64,000 nucleotides of DNA. Origin: Chondrilla cf. caribensis (lineage: Eukaryota; Porifera; Demospongiae; Chondrillida; Chondrillidae). The translations under genes were made by a program, and so were the position numbers. Under the pieces are notes generated by a model. The model had not been told where the DNA came from, ran no database searches, and saw only the letters and a list, made by a program, of their open reading frames with translations. Positions 52,226-64,000 of the stretch are shown here, one piece after another (the stretch's first letter is position 1; every line of letters begins with the position of its first letter). The stretch covers positions 1,412,611 through 1,476,610 of the forward strand of contig OZ026564.1 in assembly GCA_964020155.1 (NCBI GenBank), written 5' to 3'.

Positions 52226-53331
52226 CTGGGAAGGCCAAACATGCAAAATTCATTCATTTTCATCATTACTCAGTGGAAATTAGTACTCATTCAAATATCT
52301 GCAGAGTGTTACATACGTATATACATACGTACATGTACATATGTATATAGATGAGCTACGTACGTACGTATGTATTATACACAATGAAGCACTACATACA
52401 TAGGTATATAGTGAAAACTTGTAGTGGTGCTGTAAATAGTACTGGAGTTCAAAGTGAGTTCATGTAATGTACGTATGCTAAGTCCAGGCTGCACGGAGCG
52501 AGTACAAGATTGTTTCTGTGTATACGTACGAACATACGTGCATGTAATTTCAATAAGAAACTAAACAATTACTTTTCACTCTCCAGGTACATACATATAT
52601 ACATATATATGCATATGTATACACCATATGTATTTACGTACATACATACATACTGTATATAATGAGTTTATACATATGTATTAACATACGTACCTAAAAA
52701 TGAAGAATTTCAAAATAATCAACAAATCAACATATGCATGTACATATAATACTAAGGATAATACTAGTACGAACATGCGTATGTACAGTACGTACCATAT
52801 AGTACAATCTGGTCTTCCTCCATGGCTGCTTCAGGGCAGTCCACAAACACTTCATCATCATCGGCAACTGGATCACATTCTTCTGGTTCTTCCACTCCAG
52901 TGGCCACTGGTGGGACAATACCTACAATAAGGGAGCAACATCAATCAAATCACATTTAATACATACGTATACACAACAGATACAGTACATAGGAGTACTG
53001 TGGCAGCCCTTATGTTATTTTCATCTCGACTTCCAATATGTAACGCTTGTCCGATATATACATAAGGTGTTTCTATGCGTAACCACAACAATAAATTTAC
53101 AATATGATTTATATTGCGTTAAGAAAGATGGTCGATTTCAAATATGGATAATTGGATATTGGGCTAGAATTTGTGCACTGAAGCTCCGCCCAACATATTA
53201 ACTTCAGCAAAGGTTCTTCTGAACCTAAGACGCCCAAGGAATTCAAGTATGGGGTGATAGCCCCACGAGTTTTTGAACTCGAATTACCGTTATTACACTA
53301 GTATGAATATACAAATTATGTACATATGTGC

Positions 53332-53366
<35 letters not shown>

Positions 53367-56300
53367 TCCAGATACGTAGTACATAATCATAAAATTGACA
53401 GACAGTACATACGTATGTACGTATGTACGCCTACTGTATGTACGAATGTACAGTGTGTCCCCGGATAGTACACAATCACACAGAACTGACAGACCAGCCA
53501 ATTCTCAAGAAGACATGGTAAAGTTCCTCAATACAGTACTCAGTAACCCAAGGTCTTCCCATGCACAGTTGGGATTCTATAATTACGTCAGGAAGCAGCA
53601 GAACTGAAGGGCACATACCTGGGTTCACTCTATGGGTTGTCTATTACTGATTGGAAACCACATATGTACCTACCTACGTATGTATGTGTGTGTGGCCTAA
53701 CAGAAACCTAAACTTACGTACATACGTACATACGTACATACTAGATGTAGTACACAGAACATACAAGTGTACATACTTTAGTATATTCTTTGTATACATT
53801 CAACTATGTGGTTATCACAAGTGGCATGTACTGTACACGTATGTGCAAAAATATGTGGGAATTTATTACCATGAATTTGTCAAAAAATGCGAATTCACTA
53901 AATTATTCTTCTCCGTTCCTCGGAAACAAGTACACAAAATCATTGTTATTATTGAATAAAGCTGCAGGGATTCATCCAAGCGTGAAAAGAAACAACCCAC
54001 GTACGTACATGAATTCCAATCCAATTGCCAATTCACAAAACATGTACGTACGTACACGTTCTATGATTTTATTAGCCTACACACAGACTTACGTAGATAC
54101 GTACGTATGACTCATCTAGTAGCTGTGGTCATCATATACATATAATACATATTACATACGTATGTACGTATGCCTATGAACGTATGCATAAATGTTGATA
54201 TGTGCGTATTGTATGTATGTGCATTTGAATGTAACTTGTATATGCACGTGCCTACAATGTATCTATCTATGAACATATGTACGTACATGTGCACTACTCT
54301 CCACACAGCTCAGTAAAATCCACGTCTCCATACTATTTTACATGCCCACGTTTATATAATATGTACGCATGTACTAGGATTCTGCACACATCATCAAGTA
54401 AGAATTTGACAACTGCAAATTTCTACACAACTGCATTGAACCAGATGACATCATGTAAAGTCCATACTAAGCTTGTGCATGAGGTGTTAATTTTAACATG
54501 TACACAAGACCTACAGAGGACTTGAGTAACAGTGTGTACACAGCACCTACAGAGGACTTGAGTAACAGTGTGTACACAGGACCTACAGAGGACTTGAGTA
54601 ACAGTGTGTACACAGGACCTACAGAAGACTTGAGGAACAGTGTGTACACAAGACCTACAGAGGACTTGAGTAACAGTGTGTACACAGCACCTACAGAGGA
54701 CTTGAGTAACAGTGTGTACACAGGATCTACAGAGGACTTGAGTAACAGTGTGTACACAGGACCTACAGAGGACTTGAGTAACAGTGTGTACACAGGACCT
54801 ACAGAAGACTTGAGGAACAGTGTGTACACAAGACCTACAGAGGACTTGAGTAACAGTGTGTACACAGCACCTACAGAGGACTTGAGTAACAGTGTGTACA
54901 CAGGACCTACAGAGGACTTGAGTAACAGTGTGTACACAGGACCTACAGAGGACTTGAGTAACAGTGTGTACACAGGACCTACAGAGGACTTGAGTAACAG
55001 TGTGTACACAGGACCTACAGAGGACTTGAGTAACAATGTGTACACAGGACCTACAAAGGACTTGAGTAACAGTGTGTACACAGGACCTATAGAGGACTTG
55101 AGCAACAATGTGTACACAGGACCTACAGAGGACTTGAGTAACAGTGTGTACACAGGACATACAGAGGACTTGAGTAACAATGTGTACACAGGACATACGT
55201 ACGTACAATACATCATGGACCGTGCCAACGACATTATTATGGGTACAACTACACCTTAGAAAACCACCTACATACGTACGTATGTACAAACTGCATACTA
55301 GGTACGTATCTCTGGTCATCAGACCAAAGAACTAACACCTGGTAAGGGTTGTTTGTGATAACCTTAATGAAGGAATGAAGCAATTAACCCCTTCTAAACT
55401 GGTGTTCAACTGTGTCAGAAATATGACTGGCCAATGATATTCAGAACCAGTGGAGTTTCTCGCAATCCTCAACTGATAAGACTACTGAATTGTAAATGAA
55501 AGGGTGGCAGTATTTCTGAAAGTATGTTCATGCTACGCAAAATTCAACCCTAAACCACCATCATTTAAGCATTGAATGAATTACATGTGGTAGGCACCAA
55601 AAACCTTTCCGTAACGTAATAGTAGTACGGTTTAGTTGTACAGTCGAACTATGATCGAACTACGATCTACATAACTACGGTAGGATTATGACAGAATTAC
55701 GGTGGATTTACGATCAAACTATGGTAAACTTACAAATCGCGCTACGAAAAATTACATAATGTTACAGAGAATTATAATTACGTATGTTACTTTATGTTAC
55801 AGAAAGATTTTCTGATGCGTACTGTATGTAAGTAGGTATACGCATGCATTTACGCATATACATATGTACACACGTCTTGTGATGTTCTAGGACAAAGGCG
55901 CTACTACATATGTACGTATGTACATACGAAAGTACATACATATCTCACACTGGGGTATTAGGTGTTGCTATCAACATTCCATGGCAGCATATACGTACGT
56001 ATGTACGTACGCATGTACGTAGGTTCACAATTGGATATAGGATCAGGGACTGACAATTACACCACTGTGCAGTAAGAATTCTACAACGATTTACTTAAAA
56101 TAGCTAAGTACGTAAGTACATCGGAATTAGTCTGAGAACTATGCATACGCATATGTAGTACATGCATAACCTGCATGTACGTGCTTTGTAAATATGAAAA
56201 CAGACATTGATATGTACAAGCACTCCTACACATACAAATGTACATAACACATTCTTGGAGCAAAGGCCACCCATGAGAGGCACCAAAGTACATCCAGAAG

Positions 56301-59300
56301 TGGATGATACGTCATGGACGTACATACGTACCTTCATGCACTCAAAGGTGTGTACACATATACGAACACATTCACATACGTGCGTATGTGCTGTAAAAAT
56401 ACTATGCATTGAACATATAATGTAATAGATACGTATGCGGTCAGTAGATTGGAACAGAAGTAATTGTTTTGACTATTCAATGCTAGGCTTCAGCAGTGTC
56501 ATTATGGGGTAATTCTTCCAGTGACACTTAACAATGCACATAGAACAGAATAAAATAATTGGTTGGAGTGAATATAAGTACTTATGTACGTATGAATGTA
56601 TTGAAGGAATTTTACATGTAGTGCATAAGAATACATACATACGTACATACATACATACTAGACATACGTACGTACGTATGTACACTCATATGTAGGTTTT
56701 GTACACACTGTTCCGAGGCCCAAACAACCTGACTCACCTGAGTTATCAAAAAACTGGTACATTGGTGAGAACAGTGTCCCGTTCACTTCCTCTTTTCCTT
56801 CCTCAATCGAAACTCCACTGTCACTGTTCTGGTCACTGGTTCCCTCCACAGTCTCACCGCAGCTCAATATGGCGTGCTCAACAATATTACCTGGGCAAGT
56901 TGAAGCATGGGAGTTCGTCCTTACGCATGTGCGTACATGTGTATGTGAGTGCTTGGACATCAGATATAGGAGGGAATACGTATGTACGTACGTACAGGAC
57001 ATGCATGTAGATTGGTATATGTACGTATGTGCGTACGTTCGTAAGTACGCAAAATACAAAATATAAAAGGGGCAAACATAAAGAATTCGGATGACAGTTA
57101 AAATATCTACGTACGTACATATGTGTACACATATGTATGCACTTACAAGACCTACGTACGCACGTATGTACATATGTTAGTATGGCAGACAGTAAGATAC
57201 ATATGTATGTAGCTGACACAAATTTATTGCAATGGCATTTATACTGCACTGTCATCATTTTGTACAATAATTATGCTGCAGACATGTTTTCAACAAAAAC
57301 TGTGTGTACATATGTGAGCTGAATACATTACGGCGAACACACACTGACTACACTTACATATGTATGCATGAACGTGTAGTGTTAGTAGTGATCTTTGTCA
57401 GACATGTGGGTAATAGGTACATACATACTACGCATATAACACAAACAAACACCAACAGCCCCCTATTTCATACCTGAATGGGTTACTTACCGAACCCTTC
57501 AACCACAGGTCGATAAAATTACAAGTAAAACACACCCTCTACCTAATGATAACCTGATTCACAATCGGGCTTCATTGTCCTATGTACCTTCACATACAAA
57601 GGATTCAGCATTTGAAACAATTTATTTAATTGCACTAATTTTCACCATACATACATACGTACGCATGTATGTACGTACGTATATGCATATATTTACAAGA
57701 AAGGTGTGTGTGTGTGTGAGAGAGAGAGAGTGAGTGAGTGTTGGCATATGTTTACAAGTACACGCGCTTTGCATACACGGTTATTGCACATCTAATGTAC
57801 ATAATTTGGTGAGCTGATATAAGGACAACATATGTATGAATACGTACGTACGTACAAATGCACACATATTGCCAACAAAGTCATTCTTCACATTACACAT
57901 GTACGTACTAAACATCTGGATATATGTACATACATATGTAGGTTGTGTAGACACCTACGTATGTACACATGTACGTACGTATGTACTGAAACCTTACTAA
58001 TAAGAAACCACCAACAAGTATGCACACACACACACACATGTACGTACATATGATGCTTACCTAATGATTCGCCTTGGAATAAAACCGATGCTTGTGGGAC
58101 ACTTGGAATCTTGTTGGTGGGTGTGACTTGAAGGGGTGTGTTAGGAAGAGAAGATATTAGTGGTCCATCTGGTATCTGAAAGTATGTATGGAAAAACTTG
58201 GTATACACAAGGTCAATAGATATACGTAAACCTAAGTATGTGCATTGTTGGAAGCAAAAAAAGGATTAGGTACCATATCTAAATCAATGATATCATTCCC
58301 TATTCATAACAAATAACAAAGGACCCTTGTGTGCACAAAACTAAGAATGTGTATGTGCGTTTGTACTTACTAGCTACGTATGTATTTACACATGTGCATA
58401 TGGTTGCATGCATGTACGTACACGCATTGCAGTCTGAATTGCACAAACAGAACTGACTGTTGACTTCCTCTTCCTTTTCTTAGGTGGACAGACTGGGGTT
58501 GATAATTCTTCCGAATACAGTGAAATGTTCGCTTCACTGTCTCCGTTAGCACAATACTTGTCACATACAACATTATTGCCACGCCCAACCAGAGAGGCTG
58601 CATGCAGTGAAAAATTGTTCCCCTCTACGTGGTTGGAGGTCATGAGGGGAGAAAGGACGGTTTGGTCAGATTGAACGCTGGAAAAAGGACCCGTAACAGA
58701 ATCCTCGGAGGACATGCTGTCACTGGAATCGCTATCATTCACTTGTAGATCCTGTTGGTCACGCTTTTTGAGATCCCCCATCAGGGTGTGCTTCCGCCGT
58801 CGTCTCTTCTTGAAGGTACCGTCGATGCTGTGGGGAGTCTTGTGGAAGAGCGTAGCACCCGGGAAATACGTCACCTCACTGGAGGACTCCTCCGGAAGAC
58901 AGGCTACTTCGGGTAACACTGTTTGAACCATTTTGTCATCTGGCTCCTTGTACACTTCGGGATTATGATCAATGCTTACATTGTTATTGTTTCCGTTTGT
59001 ATTGGGAGATGAGTTCCAAAAATATTTGGTCAGAGAAGATAATATGTTAGGGGTAGATCTGCTGGGACCGTCGTCAACCTGCAGGCATGGGACATGAAAA
59101 GACAACTGTGAACAGACACAGGGATTGAAATTTCTATTGCTTCCACCCACTTCAATGACACAGTAGATACAAGCCATACAGATACATACTAACAATCCAT
59201 ACAAATGATCGATGTGTATGTAGGTACATGTACACATACACACACACACATCTGGCAAACAACAGAAGTTTTGCACATACGTACATACGTAGGTATGCAG

Positions 59301-61294
59301 GTATGTACGTACATACATACCTGTCTCTGGACATGTGTGTGTATTTGGCATACTGAGTACATCACATGTGTTCACAGCTGACAAAATTCGCATTGTGTAG
59401 CTATGTGTACATGCACACATACATAGTTGTCTTTACCAGTTTTATATATGTACGTACGTAGGTACATATAGTTGAACCTCTTTGACATGTAAGTCTAAGG
59501 ACAATTCCAGAATTTCATGTTGGCAATATTTATGTACATACGTACGTACATAATGTGTATGTACAACATTAGCAGTAAACAAAGGGGACTTGGAAGTTTC
59601 ATGATAAGAGATAGGTATTTTGTGCTAAGCAATTTCGTGTCAGTGAGGTTCAACTGTACATACGTAAGTACAGTATACGTATATGTACGTACGTATGTAT
59701 ACTGTGTATTATATCATGTATCACACAACTCGAATGTGTTTATCTACTACAAAGCAACAGATCAAAAAATAACCCATGTACACAAGGGGCTGGGAGCTTG
59801 TTGGAAATTTAACCACATCCTGTTGTTGACACCAAGGAGATCACCAGGGAGACGAATTAATGCTGTATGAATACATTTAACTGGCTTCCCCCCAGTATGC
59901 AGTGTACTTCTGTACAAACACAGATCAAGTACAGAAATGTAGTGGTTTGGCCACCAGCAGAGAGGGCTGATATCTCAACAACACACCACACTTCACGGGA
60001 AGAGCAGACAAACCAACTACTTACGTACGTAGGTATACGTAAGTAATGTGGTTCTACTAATAGCAAGGACACATACGTACGTACGTACGTAGTGTACGTA
60101 TGTACATGAAATTGTATGCAAGTATGTACAGTACATTTACCTTCTTTCATAACCAACGATGATAAACATATCCCTAATCTAATAAGTACATACGTACCTA
60201 CGTACATACATACGTACGTACAGAGCACTCATGAAATTAGACAAATATTCCACAGCTAGAAGAAAATACTTGTTCATAACACATGAAATGAAGTACAGAA
60301 CTAAGATCTAAATTGGAAGTTCACATACGTACGTACGTAGGTTCATAGTCCAAATACACCTTATATGAGAGCACACAGACGAATACCAATTGATTAATTA
60401 GTCACGTACACAATGTAATGATAGCATGTCTTACTACATAGTTGGATAACATACACATACGTACAAGTACGTATGTAGCAATCTACACAGATCCGAAACA
60501 GGACCAAAGCTGGAACACAAATTGGTACACATACAGCTAACATTATATGTATGTACGTATGTATGTGTCATCTCTCAGTGCATATCTGGTGAGTGAAATA
60601 CCTACAGTGTGAACAAGACCGCAGATTAGACAAGAGCATGTAGTTACATACCACAGATTTGTAGCTGAATACACAAGTTTCAAGTATCAATTATAGCCCA
60701 ACAGTAAAGTGATACTAACAGTGCAGCACGGTAAAGAGTGAGAAAAAAATCACTTTCCAGAAAGACCTTTCTAAGGGACTACTGTAGATAAAGACCACCA
60801 CTGCACAGTAACTAATGAACCATGCTAACATCTTTAAATTATATGTACCATCAATCCTACATCCTCTGTTATATTTATGTTCATACATACATATGTACGT
60901 AAATGCCCAAGGGTATGAAAATTTCTATAGTATGTTCATAGATACGCATGTAAGCAGGGAGCATGACAAAATTACATTAGTGATGTCACAGCAATACCTT
61001 TTTGCGTCAGACTACAGTATACATACGTATGTACACCTACTGTACACACTGACATAATTATGTACGCACATGCTCAAAAACTGACAGTTAATAGTAGGTA
61101 AATACGTATGCTTTGAATGAATGATGGATGAAGATAAAAGCTGAATCAGCAAAAATAAAGTGAAAGGAGGCAGCCACTGTGATCACCCATGCTACAACCT
61201 ACTGTGTGATCACCAGCCATTCACTTGTATGGTTTCTAGGGAAGCAGTACTAGTTGACATTAGAAACTGGTGAAAGGTCATACAACTATGTACC

Positions 61295-61373
<79 letters not shown>

Positions 61374-62475
61374 TCAACCAATCACAGTAGCATAGTATCA
61401 CAAAGCTAAGTACGTACGTACATACACATGTCAACACAGATGTAATTCAAACCTATTCAAGCCACACCAATGCAGTACATACTTATGTATATTTAATAAT
61501 GAAATTCAATGTCTGTGGGAACACCTGAAGCAAGAGGTGTACACATAAATACATATGTTAGTATGTACATAGTACGTATGTACCAAGCGTTACTTCAAAT
61601 AATACTGTATACATTACACACTTACAAATGCTTAAGTTAGAGAATGCGTAAGTGCGTATGTACCTGCATATATGGTACATGGTGTTCAAGAGTGTACATG
61701 ATGGTACATGGTGTTCAAGAGTGTACATGATGGTACATGGTGTTCAAGAGTAACAGCTTGACTAAACCCATGGATATATAATACATACATAAGTACATAT
61801 AAACACTAAGCTGTACTGATACTAGCTACATATACGCACACAGTAGAGACCTGAAAAAGGTCACCTTCGTGGAAAGACCACTACCTCAGTCTCAGGAAGT
61901 ACTCCAGCTTCAGAATTGGGACCACCTCACAATTGAGACCACTTATAAAACTGGTCCCCGGGTGCTGTAGTCTCAGTTTGGAGGTCCTACTGTATGTACA
62001 ACACAGTATCTAGGGTACATACTTGGGAAACCAACAAATAAACAGTTGCTCCCTCAAGATATGTGCTAATTGAGAGTGGATAACTGACTATACAGTCTTT
62101 CAAAAGTGTTTATCAGTCGTTTCCTTGGGCACAATCTACACCAACAGACCATTGAGGAGGTACATACATACATGACCAAAGGTCACCAAGATCTGGGGTT
62201 GACCATTCCAGTGAGGGTTACATCAACTATGAATATCCCTGTTACCAAGGATACAGAAGTCTAGCACTACCCACTCCACATAAGGTAAAAGGGGAGGGAA
62301 TACTACCTCAAAAATGATATTGGTTAAATAAACTATGAATATCCACTAATGATCATCAGACTTCAGGCTTCATCAATAACAGAAAATCTGGAGGTACATA
62401 CATAGTACAAGTGTACCAGTACACACAATGACTTATTAACTCAAGCTTCAGAACAAAATGTGAGTAGACACCCCC

Positions 62476-62541
<66 letters not shown>

Positions 62542-62705
62542 ACGCACGCACGCACACATACACACAGAGAGAGAAAATGAAGCGAGACACACAGAGAGAA
62601 ATATACAGACAGAGATACTGATATATACAGACGCGCAAACATATACACTACCGTTTCTTGAGATCTTTTCCTTGAACTGTATCCGTTATCAACAGCAGTA
62701 GGCAT
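49391..62705 (-). CDS. CTDSPL2: CTDSPL2-like nuclear phosphatase (FCP/SCP family), complete
   Basis: Ten coding exons in transcript order: 62705-62652, 59078-58422, 58175-58061, 56890-56738, 52921-52796, 52225-51990, 51652-51566, 51304-51035, 49939-49844, 49453-49391. They total 1857 bases, 618 codons plus stop, with all phases agreeing. It is a HAD-type, magnesium-dependent Ser/Thr phosphatase of the small CTD phosphatase group. The catalytic motif DLDETLVHC spans residues about 446-454 and is split between two exons. [53 protein letters not shown] and NGIPIESWF follow in the order known for CTDSPL2. The tail [18 protein letters not shown] also fits. The N-terminal 370 residues are low-complexity with two basic nuclear-localisation-like clusters ([15 protein letters not shown]) and an LFSPMYQFF segment resembling the vertebrate protein. 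Confidence 0.92.
50085..50155. repeat. Hairpin with CTCAGGCTGTGCCCT core
   Basis: Imperfect arms (ACACCTTTGTCTTTGATA and inverse of CTATCAAATAGGCAAAAGTG) enclose a core resembling those at 33197 and 37141. Within a phosphatase-gene intron. Confidence 0.55.
50352..50987. mobile_element. 636-bp element with perfect 35-bp terminal inverted repeats
   Basis: It is flanked by TA (50350-50351 and 50988-50989). The first 35 bases (50352-50386, starting CGGTACTTTCAG) and the inverse of 50953-50987 are identical. The interior has short frames (for example [16 protein letters not shown] on +) but no transposase I recognise. Perfect ends suggest recent movement. It sits in the intron between exons 51304-51035 and 49939-49844. 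Confidence 0.88.
51360..51560. repeat. Tandem repeat, about 60-bp unit with CACAGACATAC
   Basis: ACTCACACCAACTGACACAG, CATACCAACTAACACAG and CGCACCAACCAACACAG head successive units that include TACGTA runs. Intronic. Confidence 0.8.
54500..55200. repeat. 36-bp minisatellite, about 19 copies
   Basis: The unit contains CCTACAGAGGACTTGAG and TAACAGTGTGTACACAGG. Variants (GCACC, AGACC, TGAGGAACAG) recur in a higher-order pattern of several units. Since 36 is a multiple of 3, several frames on both strands stay open for over 250 codons (for example a [12 protein letters not shown] 12-residue repeat on +). It lies in the intron between phosphatase exons 56890-56738 and 52921-52796. Confidence 0.93.
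56738..59078 (-). CDS. CTDSPL2: N-terminal low-complexity exons of the CTDSPL2-like gene
   Basis: Exon 59078-58422 (219 codons) holds [28 protein letters not shown], an [12 protein letters not shown] acidic-Ser stretch and PPKKRKRKS. Exons 58175-58061 and 56890-56738 give [20 protein letters not shown] and [11 protein letters not shown]. The long open frame reaches upstream of 59078, but that part is intron: the GCAG acceptor before VDDGPSRS joins in phase 0 to the first exon. Confidence 0.85.
61300..61371. repeat. (CA)n microsatellite
   Basis: About 70 bases of uninterrupted CA in the first phosphatase intron. Confidence 0.95.
61665..61750. repeat. Tandem repeat, 29-bp unit, 3 copies
   Basis: TGGTACATGGTGTTCAAGAG with GTGTACATGA repeated three times. 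Confidence 0.9.
61840..61994. mobile_element. 155-bp MITE-like element
   Basis: Ends CAGTAGAGACCT and AGGTCCTACTG are inverted repeats next to TA-like bases. The style resembles the 5025-5194 element, with repeated GACCAC words inside. Confidence 0.6.
62477..62541. repeat. (CA)n microsatellite
   Basis: About 60 bases of CA shortly downstream of the first coding exon of the phosphatase gene. Confidence 0.95.
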
Positions 62706-63050
62706 TATTCAAAAGTACGCTTTAGTATAGTGATAGACGATAGATCATTCTCGGAAGGAAGCGTATGGTTACAATTCTCAGCCTCTTCAATGTGGACCTA
62801 CATAAACCAAAATTAAAGTGATATGAAGTAGAAACAACAGCGTAACACAATAAACGGCTGCCGCGCGCATTCGCACTGAAGCCTTTAGTATGGACACGCT
62901 CCGAACAGCGCGCACGAGTACCTTCAGTTGAGGCGAAAATAATAAAAAGCTTGAATAACGTTAAACTCACCGTCAATTTCTTCACAATCTCCCGATAAAG
63001 CTTAGATTTCGGCAGAACTAGTGTTCACTGTCTTATATGATAGGGCGCCA
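62652..63050 (-). promoter_or_regulatory. 5' end of the phosphatase gene: first coding exon, 5' UTR exon and likely start region
   Basis: The exon with ATG 62705 ([18 protein letters not shown]) extends as UTR up to an acceptor at about 62798 (TTTATGTAG). A UTR exon further upstream ends at 62971 before GTGAGT. An in-frame TGA lies six bases before the ATG, supporting the start. Sequence around 62850-63150 is richer in CG than the rest, as expected of a promoter. Confidence 0.6.
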
Positions 63051-63099
63051 AAATACGAAATTTCCGGAAAACTCGGATTATCTCCGGATAACTATTTAT

Positions 63100-64000
63100 G
63101 AACGTTCGTGTGGCGGGGGAAATAAAATGGCGCCGGTTCAGTTGTCAGTTTTTTCTTGCTTCTTCTTCAACAAGTTCGGATGACTTAGAACGCCGATTAA
63201 ATCGCTTACTTTTCATGTTTGTCATGAATATTTCCTGATTTTTTGGGACAATTCCTTCAATGCTCTTTCTTGCAAGGTAGGTTGCCTATTTCACATGCAT
63301 GCGGCATTCATCACTGAGTATTCGGTTCACAATGAATCCGATCAAATTTGTGTCATTTATCAATTGATTCAGCTACCACCAACGAACTGCACTACGTGTA
63401 GTTCACCCTTTGTGCTTAATCACGCAAGATTAACCTCCACGATGCTAATTATCTTAAAATTGCAATACGAATAATATTTATCACAGCATTATGTTCATTG
63501 TAGATAAGTAACAGCTTTTGGTATATCATTCTGGAACCGACCTCCGGATGTACACTCTCAAACAGTATCCTCGCCGCCGCCCTTTTGTGTGTCATTCAAA
63601 CCCGTGACGTACAACGTCACCCTGTCCCACCTAGACTTGCTAACCTTCGATCCACGTGTATGTAATTGAATGTTGTGAACATGATACGGTGGATCGAGAT
63701 ATTCGCAAAACCCGTCTATCCATCTCACATCAGATGTCTTAAAACTCATCTACGATTTCCCTTGAATCAACATAATATGTGTGTTGATGTGCATTCACGT
63801 ACAGGGGATTCAGTAATCCATATAGACACCTAACCATAGCTCAGTATTCCATTCCTGTTGTCCCTATTTCCCCCCTTTTCCACCTAACATTGGCATAGTC
63901 TTTCAAAGCCAGCATGCCATACTGTCACCACAGGGATGAAACTAGTATCTTGTTTCCATACGGACTCATAAGATTGATCCTCGTGGAGATCTTTGTATAA
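63100..64000 (+). other. Possible divergent promoter and first exon; otherwise nothing recognised
   Basis: AAAATGGCGCC at 63125 is a YY1-like initiator context and starts a frame of only 18 codons. At 63260 ATGCTCTTTCTTGCAAG is followed by a GTAGGT donor. Either could belong to a gene reading rightward out of the window. No protein family can be named, and the remainder shows no structure. Confidence 0.25.

Larger units (their letters stand above)
52260..62000. repeat. TACG/TACA-rich microsatellites across phosphatase introns
   Basis: Runs of TACGTACGTA and TACATACGTATGTA occur every few hundred bases, for example near 52350, 54000, 54170, 55990, 56650, 57110, 57660, 59290, 60070 and 60200. 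TACGTACG is its own reverse complement, so these tracts can form hairpins. They are much denser here than in the RTK introns. Confidence 0.85.

Noticed and set aside
53230..53300. Possible tRNA (GTTTTTGAACTCG)
   Set aside because: No acceptor stem or D-arm could be drawn.
54423..55319. 298-, 255- and 253-codon frames over the 36-bp minisatellite as genes
   Set aside because: Several frames on both strands are open only because the unit is a multiple of three; it lies in a phosphatase intron.
58386..59420. 344-codon single-exon gene
   Set aside because: Only 59078-58422 is exon. The upstream part is intronic and the true N-terminus is the exon at 62705.

Overview
The window is animal nuclear DNA: AT-rich, with spliced genes that have short exons, GT-AG introns, many microsatellites and abundant small TA-flanked DNA transposons. 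An expanded receptor tyrosine kinase family with unusual ectodomains, compact introns and relics of BEN, THAP, SWIM and pogo-type genes point to an early-branching animal. I lean to a demosponge (Amphimedon-like); that is inference, no species marker was read. Three protein genes can be supported. Nearly all the rest is duplicated gene sequence, transposon relics or intronic repeats.

Left third (1-16.4 kb, + strand): the 3' part of receptor tyrosine kinase gene RTK-1. Its ectodomain consists of Calx-beta domains, each split over two exons that start and end in phase 1. A transmembrane exon and a complete tyrosine kinase (stop at 16411-16413) follow. The 5' end lies outside the window. The ectodomain part contains a tandem duplication of about 4.16 kb, two dead Tc1/mariner copies, a BEN-like pseudogene and a frameshifted Calx exon.

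Middle (17-38.2 kb): a large inverted duplication. The 3' half of RTK-1 (about 10.2-17.3 kb) is repeated in reverse at about 20.9-28.6 kb, where it forms the 3' half of RTK-2. RTK-2 is complete on the - strand. I reconstructed 23 coding exons from 38158 down to 21835 with matching splice phases: signal peptide, six Calx-beta domains, one transmembrane helix and a tyrosine kinase, 1237 codons plus stop. The two genes are convergent and separated by a spacer block.

38.2-49.2 kb: a graveyard. It holds Tc1 and BEN-like fragments, a SWIM-finger pseudogene, an element with TTAGGG-bearing ends, a 1.45-kb foldback element that interrupts a small ORF, a third RTK relic reduced to its transmembrane exon, and a second copy of the spacer block.

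49.4-62.7 kb (- strand): a complete 10-exon gene for a CTDSPL2-like FCP/SCP phosphatase (618 codons plus stop), with a 5' UTR exon and a probable promoter near 63 kb. Its large introns are full of TACG/TACA microsatellites, a 36-bp minisatellite and a TA-flanked element with perfect 35-bp ends.

The most notable observations are the Calx-beta/tyrosine kinase receptor architecture, its exon-pair evolution, the inverted duplication with dated transposon insertions, and a set of hairpin elements sharing one loop core but having unrelated arms.
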